From Aricia agestis (Eukaryota > Arthropoda > Insecta > Lepidoptera > Lycaenidae), in NCBI RefSeq assembly GCF_905147365.1, contig NC_056413.1:4046501-4110500 (forward strand): DNA of 64,000 bases. The letters run 5' to 3'. The first letter of the stretch is position 1; every line of letters starts with the position of its first letter. Below, piece after piece: positions 21,310 through 31,908 of the stretch. A model generated the notes under the pieces. It made no database searches. It was not told where the DNA came from and was given only the letters and a program-made list of their open reading frames with translations. The position numbers and the translations under genes are program-made.

Positions 21310-21869
21310 TAGACTTTTTGGAACGAAGTTCCTTACCGCGCGTAGTTCGGTGTAAATCTGAAGGCTAGACAGAACGATATTTGACCTTGATTTGACCTCG
21401 ACACTTTTTTTATTAGTACCTGCATGTTAGAGGCAGAGGGCGTTGATAGTAAGTATTCCTGTGCGCCAACTAGATGGCAATTAAAAAAAAACAGCGACGC
21501 GTTGTTAGTATTCCTGGGTGTCAATAGATGGCGTTTTTCTTATATTTTTTTGAGAGTATTTATGTATACAGGTTTTTTGAACATAAGAAATAACTTCTTT
21601 CCATTCGGGTGTCCCTTGACACATCTCAAGTTTTTTTTATTGGTATAACAACAGAATCTTGTAATTTATGCAACGTACTGCTTAATAACAAGCTACAATA
21701 GAAAGGGAAACATAACTTCTGTCTGAGATCTTTGCGTGTAGCATATTGCATAACGAATTTTTAAATGCAGAAATAAAATTCAAACATCTTGGAATACACC
21801 CGCTTAATAGCTTCCAAGTTCCATGAAATCTGCCGGATTAAATCTCTGCCCCGCCTTAATTGTTGAGTA
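21310..21869. other. Non-coding, no recognised feature
   Basis: Overlapping short frames on both strands (21333-21648) show no family features. Confidence 0.3.
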
Positions 21870-21877
21870 GCCACAAT

Positions 21878-22206
21878 CAGTGGCGTAGCCACTAAGTGAG
21901 GTGAGGCGGTGCCCCGGGGGTCCCAAGACCAGGGTACCACGGACTAGGACTTAGAAAGTGCAAACTGAAGATGTTTTGTAGCATGTATAATCCTATGAAA
22001 GATACCTTACAATATTATTGTAAGTTATCTTTCATAGGCTAGTAATACTTAAATACATTGTACTTAGTTATTCTTTGTTATATCTAAAGTTAATTGGCCC
22101 GGGAAACTACATTTCTAAAGACATCGATGATTAGATGGTTATAGACATTAGTTGACCCTACTTTATGTTTTGTCCCAAGGTCCTAGGTAACATAGCTACG
22201 CCACTG
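21878..22206. mobile_element. hAT-like MITE with intact 8 bp target duplication
   Basis: Ends CAGTGGCGTAGC and GCTACGCCACTG are 12-bp perfect inverted repeats. The exact 8-bp duplication GCCACAAT flanks them (21870-21877 and 22207-22214). An 8-bp duplication and CAGTG-type TIRs are diagnostic of hAT elements. At about 21992-22039 there is an internal hairpin (CCTATGAAAGATA/TATCTTTCATAGG type). 329 bp, no transposase. Confidence 0.85.
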
Positions 22207-22214
22207 GCCACAAT

Positions 22215-22504
22215 AGCTGGTCTAGAATTTAATTTTACGAATTCGGTTGTATTTGCCAGTAATGAATAGGTTTTTCGGTTATTACGGTTGCAATGCACTG
22301 CCGTTATCGGTTGTATCGGCATAATGAGTTGGTTTTTGTTCAATAGGCAAATTAGTTTAACCGTAACCTGAAATTGTTTCGTGGTTCATTTTTATTGCTC
22401 TTATTTCTTGGTTTCCTGGCGTTTAGCAAAGTTTCAATTATTGTTTAATTTTTATATGTTTTTAAAAAGGAAAAGACTGAAATACATATAATATACTTAC
22501 ATAA
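22215..22504. other. Non-coding, no recognised feature
   Basis: AT-rich; nothing recognised. Confidence 0.3.
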
Positions 22505-23118
22505 CTAGATGACACACGCAACTCCGTTGCGCGGGAAGCGTACATTTTTCCAGGATATAAAGTATCCTATATATCTATACAGGATGTAACAAAAATAAGT
22601 GATAATACTTTAGGGTGTGTATGTGTTCCTTATAGAGAGTTCGCTGTGAAAGTAGCAGCGCTGAAAGACCAGATTTTTTTTTTCACTTTTGTATGGGCGA
22701 GCGCCCGAACGTCACGACTTTCCCCATACAAAAGTGAATAAAAAAATTTGTCTTTCAGCGCTGCTACTTTCACAGTGAACTCTCTATAAGGAACACATAC
22801 ACACCCTAAAGTATTATCACTTATTTTTTTACACCTTGTATATCTATCTATATCCTACATATAAAAAGTATCCCGGGACTCTAAGACCCGGTACACATTA
22901 AGCGTTTTGAAGCGCGCGTTAGGTGCGCGCTTTGCTAACGCGCGTTTTGAGAACCCCGGATTCTATTGAAGCGTACACATGCAAGTGCGCGTTAAACGCG
23001 CGTTAACCCGCTCATTGTTTCCATACCGAATTTCAGCAAAATCGCTTTGGACGTGAAGAGGTAACAGACAGACAGACATACAAACAGACACTCTTTCGCA
23101 TTTATAATATAAGTATGG
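22505..23118 (-). mobile_element. HeliB copy interrupted by a MITE-D hairpin
   Basis: Plus-strand CTAGATGACACACGCAACTC at the left is the Helitron 3' end. The sequence breaks at ATATCTATA for MITE-D (22579-22839), resumes as AGTATCCCGGGACTC, and ends AATATAAGTATGGA. A second foreign piece rich in GCGCGCGTTA (about 22885-23020) also sits inside. Confidence 0.75.
22579..22839. mobile_element. MITE-D hairpin, copy 4
   Basis: ACAGGATGTAACAAAAATAA, arm core AGTAGCAGCGCTGAAAGACC, loop with GAGCGCCCGAACG, complement to TTTTTTTACACCTTGTA. TA lies on both sides. Because it disrupts HeliB it is the younger of the two. Confidence 0.85.
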
Positions 23119-23655
23119 AAGTGTGGATTTTATAAATTATTTAGATTATTATAAATTTCATATTTTATACTTAGTCCAAATTAGTATCTACACATTGGAT
23201 AAAAGTATTCTTGGTAATGCCACAGAATATAATATATTAGTAGTACCAAGTAATGCCTCAAACCTTTAAAAAGCAGTTCATTTGCAACGGGTCGAAGCAA
23301 TTCATCGCAAATTCGTGGCCGCCCTCTGGTAATTTATTTTGAAGTCGATTAAGTCACTTCTTAACTTCATTAGATCAGTGACCACAAGTTCCAAACTGTT
23401 TCAAACTAAAATTTCTTTCTTTTTATTTGAAACCTAAGTTTCTCATTGGCTTTCAATGAAAGCTCCGGGACAAGTATCTTAAGATTTAAAAGATATTAAA
23501 GGTATTGAGAGGCATTGAAAGTTTTACTTCATACTAACAGTTTTCTTTAGCGGAAAGCGACGAAAATTATCAGGTATTGCTTCTTTAAAGATTTTACTTT
23601 TACTTGGGTAAAATTCATATTTGCTGTAACAAATTTATACGTGTGAATATATAGA
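23119..23655. other. Non-coding, no recognised feature
   Basis: No gene, TIR pair or known repeat. Confidence 0.3.
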
Positions 23656-23973
23656 CGTGGGAGAGCCATGCTTCGGCACGAATGGGCCCGCTTGACCGGC
23701 GAAATACCACGTTCTCACAGAAAACCGGCGTGAAACAGCGCTTGCGCTGTGGTTCCCCAAGTGAGTGAGTTTACCGGAGGCCCAATTCCCTTCTCTATCC
23801 TCCCCTATTCCCTTCCCTTCCCTTCCCTACCCTCCCCTATTACCCAATTCTCTCTTAAAAGGTCGGCAATGCACCTGCAGCTCTACTGATGCTGCGAGTG
23901 CCCATGGGCGACGGAATTTGCTTTCCATCAGGTGACCCGTTTGCTCGTTTTCCAACTTATTTCATAAAAAAAT
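23656..23973 (+). mobile_element. Tail-SINE, full length
   Basis: CGTGGGAGAGCCATGCTTCG head, GGCGTGAAACAGCGCTTGCG, C-rich block, GGTCGGCAATGCACCTGCAG, LINE-type tail, TTATTTCAT and poly-A. The tail is mutated at TTTTCCAACTTATT. Confidence 0.85.
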
Positions 23974-24059
23974 ACAAAATATGTAATATAGGTGGTTTTT
24001 GAGTTAATTCAATTCAAATATAACAAATCTTAAACTTTATAATCTGTTGTCTGTATAAA

Positions 24060-24204
24060 TAAAAAATAATTTTACATTTTATTAGTCTCGTTACTTTAAG
24101 CTGAACCGATTTGGCTAATTTTAGTCTTGAACTATTCGTGGAAGTCTATGGAAGGTTTATATTGATTAAGAGGATAATGATGCGAAGCTCACCGGGTTAT
24201 CTAG
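24060..24204 (+). mobile_element. HeliG copy (Helitron-like), 3' part
   Basis: GCTGAACCGATTTGGCTAAT, TTTTAGTCTTGAA, AGTCTATGGAAGGTTT, AAGCTCACCGGGTTATCTAG. CTAG end; relative at 38245-38375. Confidence 0.55.
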
Positions 24205-24689
24205 CTGATTCTAATAAAATAAACAATGAAAGAAGTAGACGGAATCCCAACTGGTGGTAAGCAAATACCGCTGCCCATATGGACACTCGCTACTCCAGAG
24301 GAGTTGCAGTTGGTTACACATTTAGTTATATTTGGTGACATTCATTTTACAAAATGCATCATTAAAAAAATATATTAAGGCTAGATTATTCCAAATTCAC
24401 GTTTCTAGAATGAGTAATTTTTAAAGAAAGCGTCATTAAAAAAAACTGAAAAATATATACATGTATAGATACATCTTTTAACTAGTGACTTTTATGGTTA
24501 GAAACACAATACAGATAATTTTACTCGATAAAAAAAAATCCGAAACAACCTCGATTTTAAAAACATTTTGAGTTTTATAGGACTTACAGGGACTCAATCA
24601 AAAAAAAATTTGGATACCTAGTTCGATTACTATTAAAATTTTACAGGGAAATGTACGGATACATGTCTAGTTATACTATTTTTTATCTA

Positions 24690-24840
24690 AGTAAAAAGGT
24701 TTTTTCTCCTATTTGGCCCTATCATGGACGCGGCGAGCGTCGTAACCGCCACTGTACAAGGCGCGCTGATATGAATGTTATTTTAATGTCATTTACGTCG
24801 ATATTCGCACTGACAGACATCGACCTGCTAATTTAGGAAT
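24690..24840 (+). repeat. Dispersed repeat K, plus copy
   Basis: GGACGCGGCGAGCGTCGTAA, CACTGTACAAGGCGCGC, ATGAATGTTATTTTAATGTC, GACAGACATCGACCTGCT recur in reverse complement at about 34815-34945. The type is unknown. Confidence 0.6.
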
Positions 24841-24920
24841 AATCCCATTAAGAATAAGTTTTACCGTTTACGATATTGTTAGAAAGAATAAAGAATTAAA
24901 TGTTAATATCACTTATAGTA

Positions 24921-25334
24921 TACAGGGTGTAATAAAACTAAGTGATAACACTTTAGGCTGTGTGTTCCTTATGCTAAGCTCCAAATCGAGCAATAACCAC
25001 CATGTGGACTGCAAAACTCACAGGTAGAAGGCTCACTTCGAGCCAGCTCGATGGAATAAAATAAGTCGTTTCCTTCGATTCGGAGTAAAACTATCGAGCA
25101 AAACGTATGTGAGTACTTAGCATTACCACAGTATAGCAATATTTGTCATATTGCTATACTGTAGCATTACATATAGCGATTTCTTTTTTACATTTGTAAA
25201 AGCACTCCAGCGTCATGAATTTTCCCATACTAAAGTTCAAAAAAGTGATTCTTTCAGCGCAGCTACTTTCACAGCGAACTCTATGGAGACACATACACAT
25301 CAAAAAGTATTATCACTTAGTTTTATTACACTCT
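24921..25334. mobile_element. MITE-D, disrupted copy 5
   Basis: Left end ACAGGGTGTAATAAAACTAA and right end CTTAGTTTTATTACACTCT belong to MITE-D, with a degenerate core (TTTCAGCGCAGCTACTTTCA) near 25251. The middle (about 24970-25190) is foreign and includes the short hairpin at 25129-25161. Confidence 0.65.
25129..25161. repeat. Short hairpin CAGTATAGCAATAT, copy 1
   Basis: 14-bp perfect arms CAGTATAGCAATAT / ATATTGCTATACTG with a 5-base loop. The same arms recur at 26340-26382. Confidence 0.75.
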
Positions 25335-26339
25335 TAAGCGTAAGTTTTTAGTGCATTTTGTATTTTTCTGTTTCAAATTATGTTGTGTAAAATAAAAGTA
25401 TACGACGCAATAATGAAGACAGGGACAAAATGGCCCACTATTTTTCGTGCTCGTGTTGAGGGCCGAAATAATTTACCGAAGCCATTTCCTGGGCTTATCT
25501 GCGATCGTACGAAAAAACTTAAATTAAATGAGCTATCGCGATGAAATGCAATCGTGAGCGCTTTTACTTAGCCTTTTGCGGGCTTCAAGTTAAGAGGCAC
25601 TTACATTGTTGATTTTCTTCTTTAGTAGTAGCCTGAGACTTTAGAAATCCGTAACATCGAAAAGAGTTTGCAATTTATACCTAAATCGAAAAAGTCCTAA
25701 CTTCAAAAAAACCTCGAGAATTTGGCGAAATCCAAACATCTGCATTTACAATACAAATGAAAAACTATACAAGCCCGGCATTCATACTTAATGATTATTG
25801 AACCGTTTTGCAAAAGTACGTGGATGCTTTATTTTTCCCAACTTGTTTTAATTTTATTTCGATGTCTCCTTTTTCTTTCTGAAAATATATTTTAAATATA
25901 CTTTAGCACTTCAACTTATTTTAGTAAATGAAAAAGTCGACATTAGGACCAAACTCTTTACAATAGGGTATCCACTACGTATACTGGTGTAGGACAAAAG
26001 GTTTTTCGAATACGTTTGTGTCAAAGTAAAGTCGAACAAAGCGGTGATCCTCAATGGCACAATGGCGCTTCGCTGACATTTGAAGAAACGATTTTACCCC
26101 ATGACTCAGTGTAGTGATACACAGTATAAATACCGTAGATATTTTCACTGCCCGTATCGGGAATAGTAATCATAATTTCAGATAACTTTAGTGGATCTGT
26201 ATCACGCTTAAGACCTGTCTGTATCTCATGAATTTTATTCAAGCACATTGCTTAGCTACGCTACTGTATGATACTATGTATTTTGTAGAAATATTTTAAA
26301 AAATGTCAGAAATTTCATTTTGACTCAGCTACCCTTTAC
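25335..26339. other. Non-coding, no recognised feature
   Basis: The minus frame at 26051-26248 has no recognisable motif. Confidence 0.3.
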
Positions 26340-26382
26340 CACAGTATAGCAATATGATAGGGTAGTATATTGCTATACTGTG
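26340..26382. repeat. Short hairpin CACAGTATAGCAATAT, copy 2
   Basis: 16-bp perfect arms (26340-26355, 26367-26382) with an 11-base loop. A half copy, AACAGTATAGCAATAG, is at about 45352. Confidence 0.75.
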
Positions 26383-27325
26383 CCTTTACGCTCCAGTCTA
26401 AAACTTTTTGGGCGTGGAGGTTTTATTTTAAAGTTCTTTAATTATGTAATATATTAAACTTCTACATTTTGAATTTCTTACACTATTCTGCCACACAATT
26501 TTATATTCCCACAATGGAAAATCCGTTTATATTTTTGCAGATAGGTCAGTGATTGTAGGACAAAAGGGGTGCGGCTATTTCGACGTTATATCGAGTGACC
26601 AAAACCTATCAAAACCAGAGAAACCTATATCCATTTATTATTATATTTTATTTTTATTTATTGTTTTGCTTTTACTTTATTCTAGATTTTACTATATCTC
26701 GCAAACGACAGATTTGTAGACTATAAAATTTTGAGCTAAGCTAGGTAATAAAAAAGTTTATAAAACATAATATTACAAGTTTTGCAATGTATTATAGTCC
26801 TTGTCATTAAATATTGAAAAAAGTCGCCTCAAATGATATATATAGATAAGACTTTGCTATGGCGATTGGGGTAGATAAATATTTTTTTACCTCATGGTGC
26901 ACCATGAAGCATTATAAAAATGTTAGCAAGCTCACTACTAATCGCCTCACTTGAAAACGTCAGCCCAAAATACCGTAAAACATTTTCCATAAAGAAACGA
27001 AAGCTCTGAAACATGTAATAAAAAGACAGTAACAATATTGAAACGGATACCCAAACGTTTGCCTGTGTCAATAATATCCCGCGTTATTTGAATATGAACG
27101 GTTTTGTGTTTGTACTGCGACAATCCCTTATTACAAGCTAAGCTAAATATAGGATCATGTGCGTTGGGGTCTTTGTCTCTGAACACAGATTCGGACTCGA
27201 CTAAATATTATAAGGTTTAGGAAAATCGAACACACACGACGTTCTATTGTAAGAGATTGTATTATTCCCAAAGGATCTATGTTATATATTTTATTATGAG
27301 CCTTAACTGGCCAGGCTGGCCAGCG
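26383..27325. other. Non-coding, no recognised feature
   Basis: AT-rich. The minus frame at 26947-27186 has no recognisable motif. Confidence 0.3.
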
Positions 27326-27390
27326 GTGGCGCAGGAGAGAGACAGATGGAAGTCTTTGGGGGAGGCCTTTGCCTAGCAGTGGGACAGTTA
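27326..27390 (+). pseudogene. RTE-like LINE C-terminal remnant
   Basis: In frame: AQERDRWKSLGEAFA-stop-QWDS-stop. RDRWK.L.EAFAQQWDS is the characteristic end of RTE-clade insect endonuclease-reverse transcriptases. A C-to-T change has made one Q a TAG. Confidence 0.65.
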
Positions 27391-27589
27391 AGGATCTATG
27401 TTGGATCTATTTTATTTTAAAACCAATTACGTCAACGAAAAATGGAACAATTTTGGCAGTGTATGTACTATGTATGTGTGTGCCCTCAAACTTCTGCTAA
27501 ATTATTGCTCCGATTTTAACAAATGACGTGTTAATTATATGATTCCAGAACTTCTATGCTTGCAGTTCCATGTAGAAAAAGTTTGGGAA

Positions 27590-27943
27590 TCCATACCAAT
27601 ATACTTACTTTACTTACTGATATTAATAATGCGAAAGTGTGTCTGTCTATCCGTCTATCCGTCTGTCCGTCTGTCCGTCTGTCCGTCTGGCCGTCTGTCC
27701 GTCTGTCCGTCTGTCCGTCTGTTTGTCTATCTGTCTGTCTCTCTGTTTGTCTGTTTATCTGTCTGTCTGTTCGTCTGTCTGTTACCTCTTCACGCCCAAA
27801 CCGCTGAACCTATTTTGCTGAAATTTGGTATGGAGATACTTTGAGTCCCGAGAAAGGACAAATAATACATTTTAACCCGGAAAATGTAGGGTTTCCGCGC
27901 GATAAACGAATTTTGGCGCAACGGAGTTGCGGGCGTCATCTAG
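27590..27943 (+). mobile_element. HeliB copy with large GTCT/GTCC microsatellite
   Basis: TCCATACCAATATACTTACT start; from about 27637 to 27783 an array of GTCT, GTCC, GTTT and ATCT tetramers about 145 bp long; then TTACCTCTTCACGCCCAAAC, core, GCAACGGAGTTGCGGGCGTC, CTAG. The array is open in several frames and gives false Leu/Ser/Val/Cys-repeat proteins. Confidence 0.85.
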
Positions 27944-28495
27944 TCTCTTAAAAAGTATAAATGTCTCGGTACGGTTATTCAGACGAAGCCAACGAGCCAA
28001 ATTCAAATTATAGCTTAAAGTATAAAATTACGTCGGAAAATGTCAATAGTTCACCAATCGTCCAAAGTAAATCCAGCTTTAGTGACCCCTGGCATACGGC
28101 CCACTACCTATGTACGCCTACATTGTGCACAATAATATTACAATACACAGATGCTGCCTGTAATAATAGTTATAAATAGATTTCCAAGGATAGAATTCGA
28201 TTCTTATCATATTTTGTTGCCAAATGAAACACCTTATGGTAAGCTTCTATAAAATATGGAATCTAAAGATTTGAGCTAAATTTCAAAGTCACTGTATACT
28301 TCGCTTAAATTAGGTTTTTTTACGTGGGGACTGACTATATTTTCTTGATAAAATTATACTAAGTTTTTAACTCTATTTGTCTTTCGAATACAAAATTTCA
28401 TTCCATTTAGATAAAAAGTTAACATGCAGGCAGGTAGACTTTCAAATTAATTATAATATAAATCGCGCATTTTTAAAATGTTTAGCGATTTGATA
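27944..28495. other. Non-coding, no recognised feature
   Basis: A 72-codon frame at 27961-28179 has no recognisable motif. Confidence 0.3.
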
Positions 28496-28570
28496 ACGGT
28501 CAATTTATACTAGCGCAGAGTCGAAGCGCATCGAAGCGAATTATTAAAACTGAATATAGCAAATTAGCGT
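28496..28570 (+). mobile_element. GGGTCAATTTATA MITE, left-end fragment
   Basis: GGTCAATTTATACTAGCGCA, GAGTCGAAGCG, TTATTAAAACTGAA. No matching right end nearby. Confidence 0.6.
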
Positions 28571-29548
28571 TAACGCACTAAAATTTTATGTTTTTTATTA
28601 TAAGTCGTAACTAAACTTTAAGTATATTAATTATTATAAAATATTATTATAATCGAGTTCATAGGGTTTAAGAGCTCACCTGACTCTAAAAATCAAACAT
28701 CGTCCTTCTCTCATCACACTCACGCCCGTCTTTCATATGCCAGGTGAAAAAGGACGACGCGGAATCATCGCCAAGTTAGTTTTACTTGAATAAAAGACGA
28801 ACTATAATGATTATGAAAAAAGTGTTTTGAGCAAATTTAGGTTTTATCAATACTTTTTTAGATATTAAAAAATATTAAAGAAAAGACAACAAACTTCGAA
28901 GATCCAAGCAAAAATGTGTCTAAAACAAGGTTTTTTGTAAAAAAGAAACTATCGAGCATTTTTTGAGTAATCGTGTTTTCGTCTTGAGCAATTAATCTTT
29001 ATGAACTGAAGTTACTTGTGTCAAAAAATCAGTTTTCTAATCCTTACAGATTTTGAGATCTAGGTTAAAGTATGTAGTCAAGTTAGGGTCATATGGGCTC
29101 TTAAGGCTATAAAGGCTTAAAGAAGGCTTTGTAAGTCTTCTCCAATAATTATTATAAACAATATCATTCATAGGTACATATAATATGAAAAATATTAATA
29201 TGTTTTAAACCCATATCGGATACATTCCAATTAAACTTAATTTTTTAACCAAATTAAACGGATAAAATGAAAAAGAATTCAGATTTACAAACGAGAAATC
29301 TCGTTCAAAATTTACAACAAAATAATAATGTAGGTTGTAATAAATCAAAACATTTTTGCTCCCCCACACAATCTAATAAAACACTCGACGAATTTTAATT
29401 CACCGTATTTCCTTTGCAGATGCTAAATAAATTTGGAATGGAACTGTGAAAATGGACGAGAAGAAACCGAATGAGATTTACCACATTTACGAGATAAGGT
29501 GATTCGGTCCGAAATGAAACGGAAGTATAACGGAAGTGTGGAGTAACA
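28571..29548. other. Region upstream of the receptor start codon
   Basis: Holds the reverse-complement copy of the window-start repeat (28690-28725) and AT-rich sequence. The 5'UTR of the receptor should begin here or be spliced in from farther left. An in-frame TAA at 29528-29530 lies 18 bases before the ATG, so the frame does not extend upstream. I cannot place a promoter. Confidence 0.45.
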
Positions 29549-29840
29549 ATGAACGAAGTAACGAACGGTTCCGAAACTAATTTCACGGATTTCGAGTTCG
29601 CGAACGCTAGTGATGTGAATGGTACGGTGGTTGGTGATGTAGAGGTGAACAACTGGTGGGCGTTCATAGCTGTGATTCTAGTGGTGTGTACGGCAGCTGG
29701 AAATGTGCTGGTGTGCCTCGCGATATACCTGGAGAGGCGGCTGCAGAACGTCACCAACTATTTCCTGATGTCGCTCGCGATCACCGATCTGCTGGTGTCG
29801 ATACTGGTGATGCCCTTGGGAATCCTGACGCTTCATAGAG
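29549..29840 (+). CDS. 5-HT2: 5-HT2-family serotonin receptor, first coding exon
   Basis: Encodes residues 1-97 and one base of codon 98. Residues 1-35 are an extracellular N-terminus with four N-glycosylation sequons (N6-G-S, N11-F-T, N19-A-S, N24-G-T). TM1 spans about 36-60 with the class A N1.50 in AAGNVLVCLA (N52). ERRLQNVTNYFLMSLAITD follows, with D2.50 at D80, then VMPLGILTL of TM2. The loop and TM2 text is characteristic of 5-HT2 receptors. These are Gq-coupled plasma-membrane receptors for serotonin in neurons, gut and glands. The start is set by an in-frame stop 18 bases upstream and by position before TM1. A donor, GAG|GTGAGAG, ends the exon in phase 1. Alternatives: another biogenic amine receptor, less likely. 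Paralog (2A/alpha or 2B/beta) unresolved. Confidence 0.88.
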
Positions 29841-29959
29841 GTGAGAGCTTTGTTCATTTTATAAATATGAAAAGTTTCTATCTAAATGTCGTACTTACAC
29901 TGTTCGCAAAACTGAGATTTACTACTTTTACGTTTTAATTATTCGTAGTAACTTACTTA

Positions 29960-30313
29960 GGGCGGATTCGACCAAACTGGAGTAAAATTTTACTCCAGTT
30001 TGGTCGAATCCTAATCTAAGAGTAAGCTGGTTTTGCGTTTTTCCAACTTCTAATCCAATAATGAGGTAATTACACGGGAGTAAATATTTACACGGGCTAT
30101 TTTGGTGGAGTAAATATTAAACTGAGAATAGTTGCACAACAGGGTTCAAATGTCACGGTCGGTGTCATTGTGAACTATAATTGACATTTTATTTCATACT
30201 CTTTGAGTAACTTGGTAAAATGCAAACGATAATACCCTAGAGTAAATTAAAGGAGTAAAATTATTCTCATGATAGTTATACTAGTGTAACTTCAAGTTTG
30301 GTCGAATCGGGCC
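29960..30313. mobile_element. PIF/Harbinger-like MITE, TTA target duplication
   Basis: Ends GGGCGGATTCGACCAAAC and GTTTGGTCGAATCGGGCC are inverted and flanked by TTA on each side (29957-29959, 30314-30316). A 3-bp TWA duplication and GGGC ends fit PIF/Harbinger. A second palindrome sits at the left end (GGAGTAAAATTTTACTCC). It lies 119 bp past the exon 1 donor. Confidence 0.75.
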
Positions 30314-30707
30314 TTACACTAATAGATTTCAGTGGGTATTAGGTTTTGTAATTATACATTAAATATCTGCTTCTACATAATTATTTATTTAGAAAAAGTC
30401 ACCCTTTTCGTGTCAATGCATATTCGGAGGCGTACAAAAGTATGAAAAAAATATATACTTATATATCCTTCAATAATTAAATTCATTGAAGTCTTGGGGC
30501 TATTTCACCACTCAATGTCACTGATAAGTGCCGGATGGGCTATCCACAACTTCAAATTCAAATTATTCACCAAGCATACAATAATATTATTATATTAGTA
30601 TAAAAGCCAGGTAGCATACATCACGTAGTCTAAATATCCCATGCTAAGTAAAAACTTGTGTATGACAATCAGACAACGGATGCACGCCGAACAATTTTAT
30701 CCTAATA
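30314..30707. other. Intronic; fragment of a Harbinger-type MITE
   Basis: About 30497-30548 (TCACTGATAAGTGCCGGATG, GGCTATCCACAACTT) is the reverse complement of part of 34640-34705. Otherwise nothing recognised. Confidence 0.45.
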
Positions 30708-30830
30708 CTAGATGTCCCGCGCGGCTTCGCCCGCGTAAATTAGGAATTTCACAGAAACCGTACATTTTCGAATAAAATAGCTAAGTATAAATCGACCTAT
30801 GCGTAGAACAAAGTCTGATCTGCAAAATCA
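30708..30830 (-). mobile_element. HeliF 3' fragment
   Basis: Plus-strand CTAGATGTCCCGCGCGGCTT, CGCCCGCGTAAATT is the reverse complement of a HeliF 3' end with its CTAG terminus and hairpin. Confidence 0.65.
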
Positions 30831-31322
30831 CTACTTTTCAGTAGAGTAATCAGAAGATTTGCAAGTTGAAAAACTTGAATAGCTTAAAAACTGTAAGACT
30901 TATATTTTTGTTTTTTTTTTGTATGTTATTAAGAAATTCCTCTTTATTTACGTGGTATATATTATTTTTAATAATTCATTATATTTACCATGATAGCGGG
31001 TCCGATGTCAACTTAAGACATTTTATAGCGGAAAGACGAGGGTCCGTATTGAACACCAGACATTGTTTTATGGAAACTTCTGAATGAAATTACGTTTTAT
31101 ATTCATATCACTCGTTTTTTGAGTTTTGAGTTATCTGTAATTTTTATGTCCTATGTAATTTTCCATATTACTTCATATACACAAAAAAGTTTTTTTCTTA
31201 AAAAAACGTTTATTAATAAAACATCTCAAATTAAGTGGTGTTTTGAACAAAATTGCTAACATTAAATCAAATCTTACAGATATTTTGTTAGTGCCAACTG
31301 TTTATTTCGACTGCTCCTTGGG
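30831..31322. other. Intronic, no recognised feature
   Basis: AT-rich, with a 73-codon frame at 30866-31087 lacking any recognisable motif. Confidence 0.3.
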
Positions 31323-31908
31323 TTTTTTTTAAAAGGGGGCGAATGAGCAAACGGGTCACCTGATGGAAAGCAACCACCGTCGCACATGGGCACTTGCAAC
31401 ATCAGGGAGCTGCAGGTGCGTGGCCAGCCTTTTAAGAGGCTCTCTTCTTGCAGGTTTGTAGGTCGTATAGGTCCGGAAAATTTACAGATGGCGGCAGATT
31501 GTTTCAGTTTTACTGTGAAAGAGTCATCAAGGTGATGAGAATGGTATATATTCCCGTGGAATGGTTAAATGTTGCAGAAGGTGTGATAGCGAACAATTAT
31601 ACTCCCCGTGATTCAGCAGATAGAAGATGCAGAGCGAAGACACATCTCAGCGTAATTCCGAGGGGTCTAGACTTTAGCTTGTTTGAAACACAATGGCTGT
31701 CTACAATCCAAGCAGCCCTTCGTTGGTTATTATTCAGAAGGAATAGTTGGTATTTTGTCCTCATCTTTGGTCCCTGCCCAAAAATGAGAACAGTATTCCA
31801 CGTGAGACTGAATCTTCACCTTGTAGAGTTTTAGGCGTTGCATCGTACTGAAATACTGTCTCGCTCTGTTAAGAATACTAAGCTTAATTAAGGCTAACTT
31901 GGCCTGAC
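31323..31908 (-). pseudogene. Jockey/CR1-like LINE, degraded 3' end
   Basis: Aligns by eye along its length with the better copy at 62718-63513: LINE tail and poly-A at the left, then segments corresponding to HPHHLDEW, HGECS, LDPLELRRD, RRAARIVD, and APKYQLLP. Frameshifts and stops throughout. The + strand frame at 31448-31834 is antisense to the remnant and not a gene. Confidence 0.75.

Noticed and set aside
27539..27844. Leu/Ser/Val/Cys-repeat proteins in three frames
   Set aside because: These are translations of the GTCT/GTCC microsatellite in a HeliB copy.
29395..29757. 120-codon minus frame over receptor exon 1
   Set aside because: Shadow of the GPCR exon, whose protein is clearly recognisable on the + strand.
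29841..29938. Extension of receptor exon 1 to the stop at 29936-29938
   Set aside because: The residues past 29840 do not resemble the family, whereas splicing at 29840 to 58534 gives a perfect match. An alternative short isoform is not excluded.
31448..31834. 128-codon + frame
   Set aside because: Antisense to a degraded LINE, as shown by alignment with 62718-63513.
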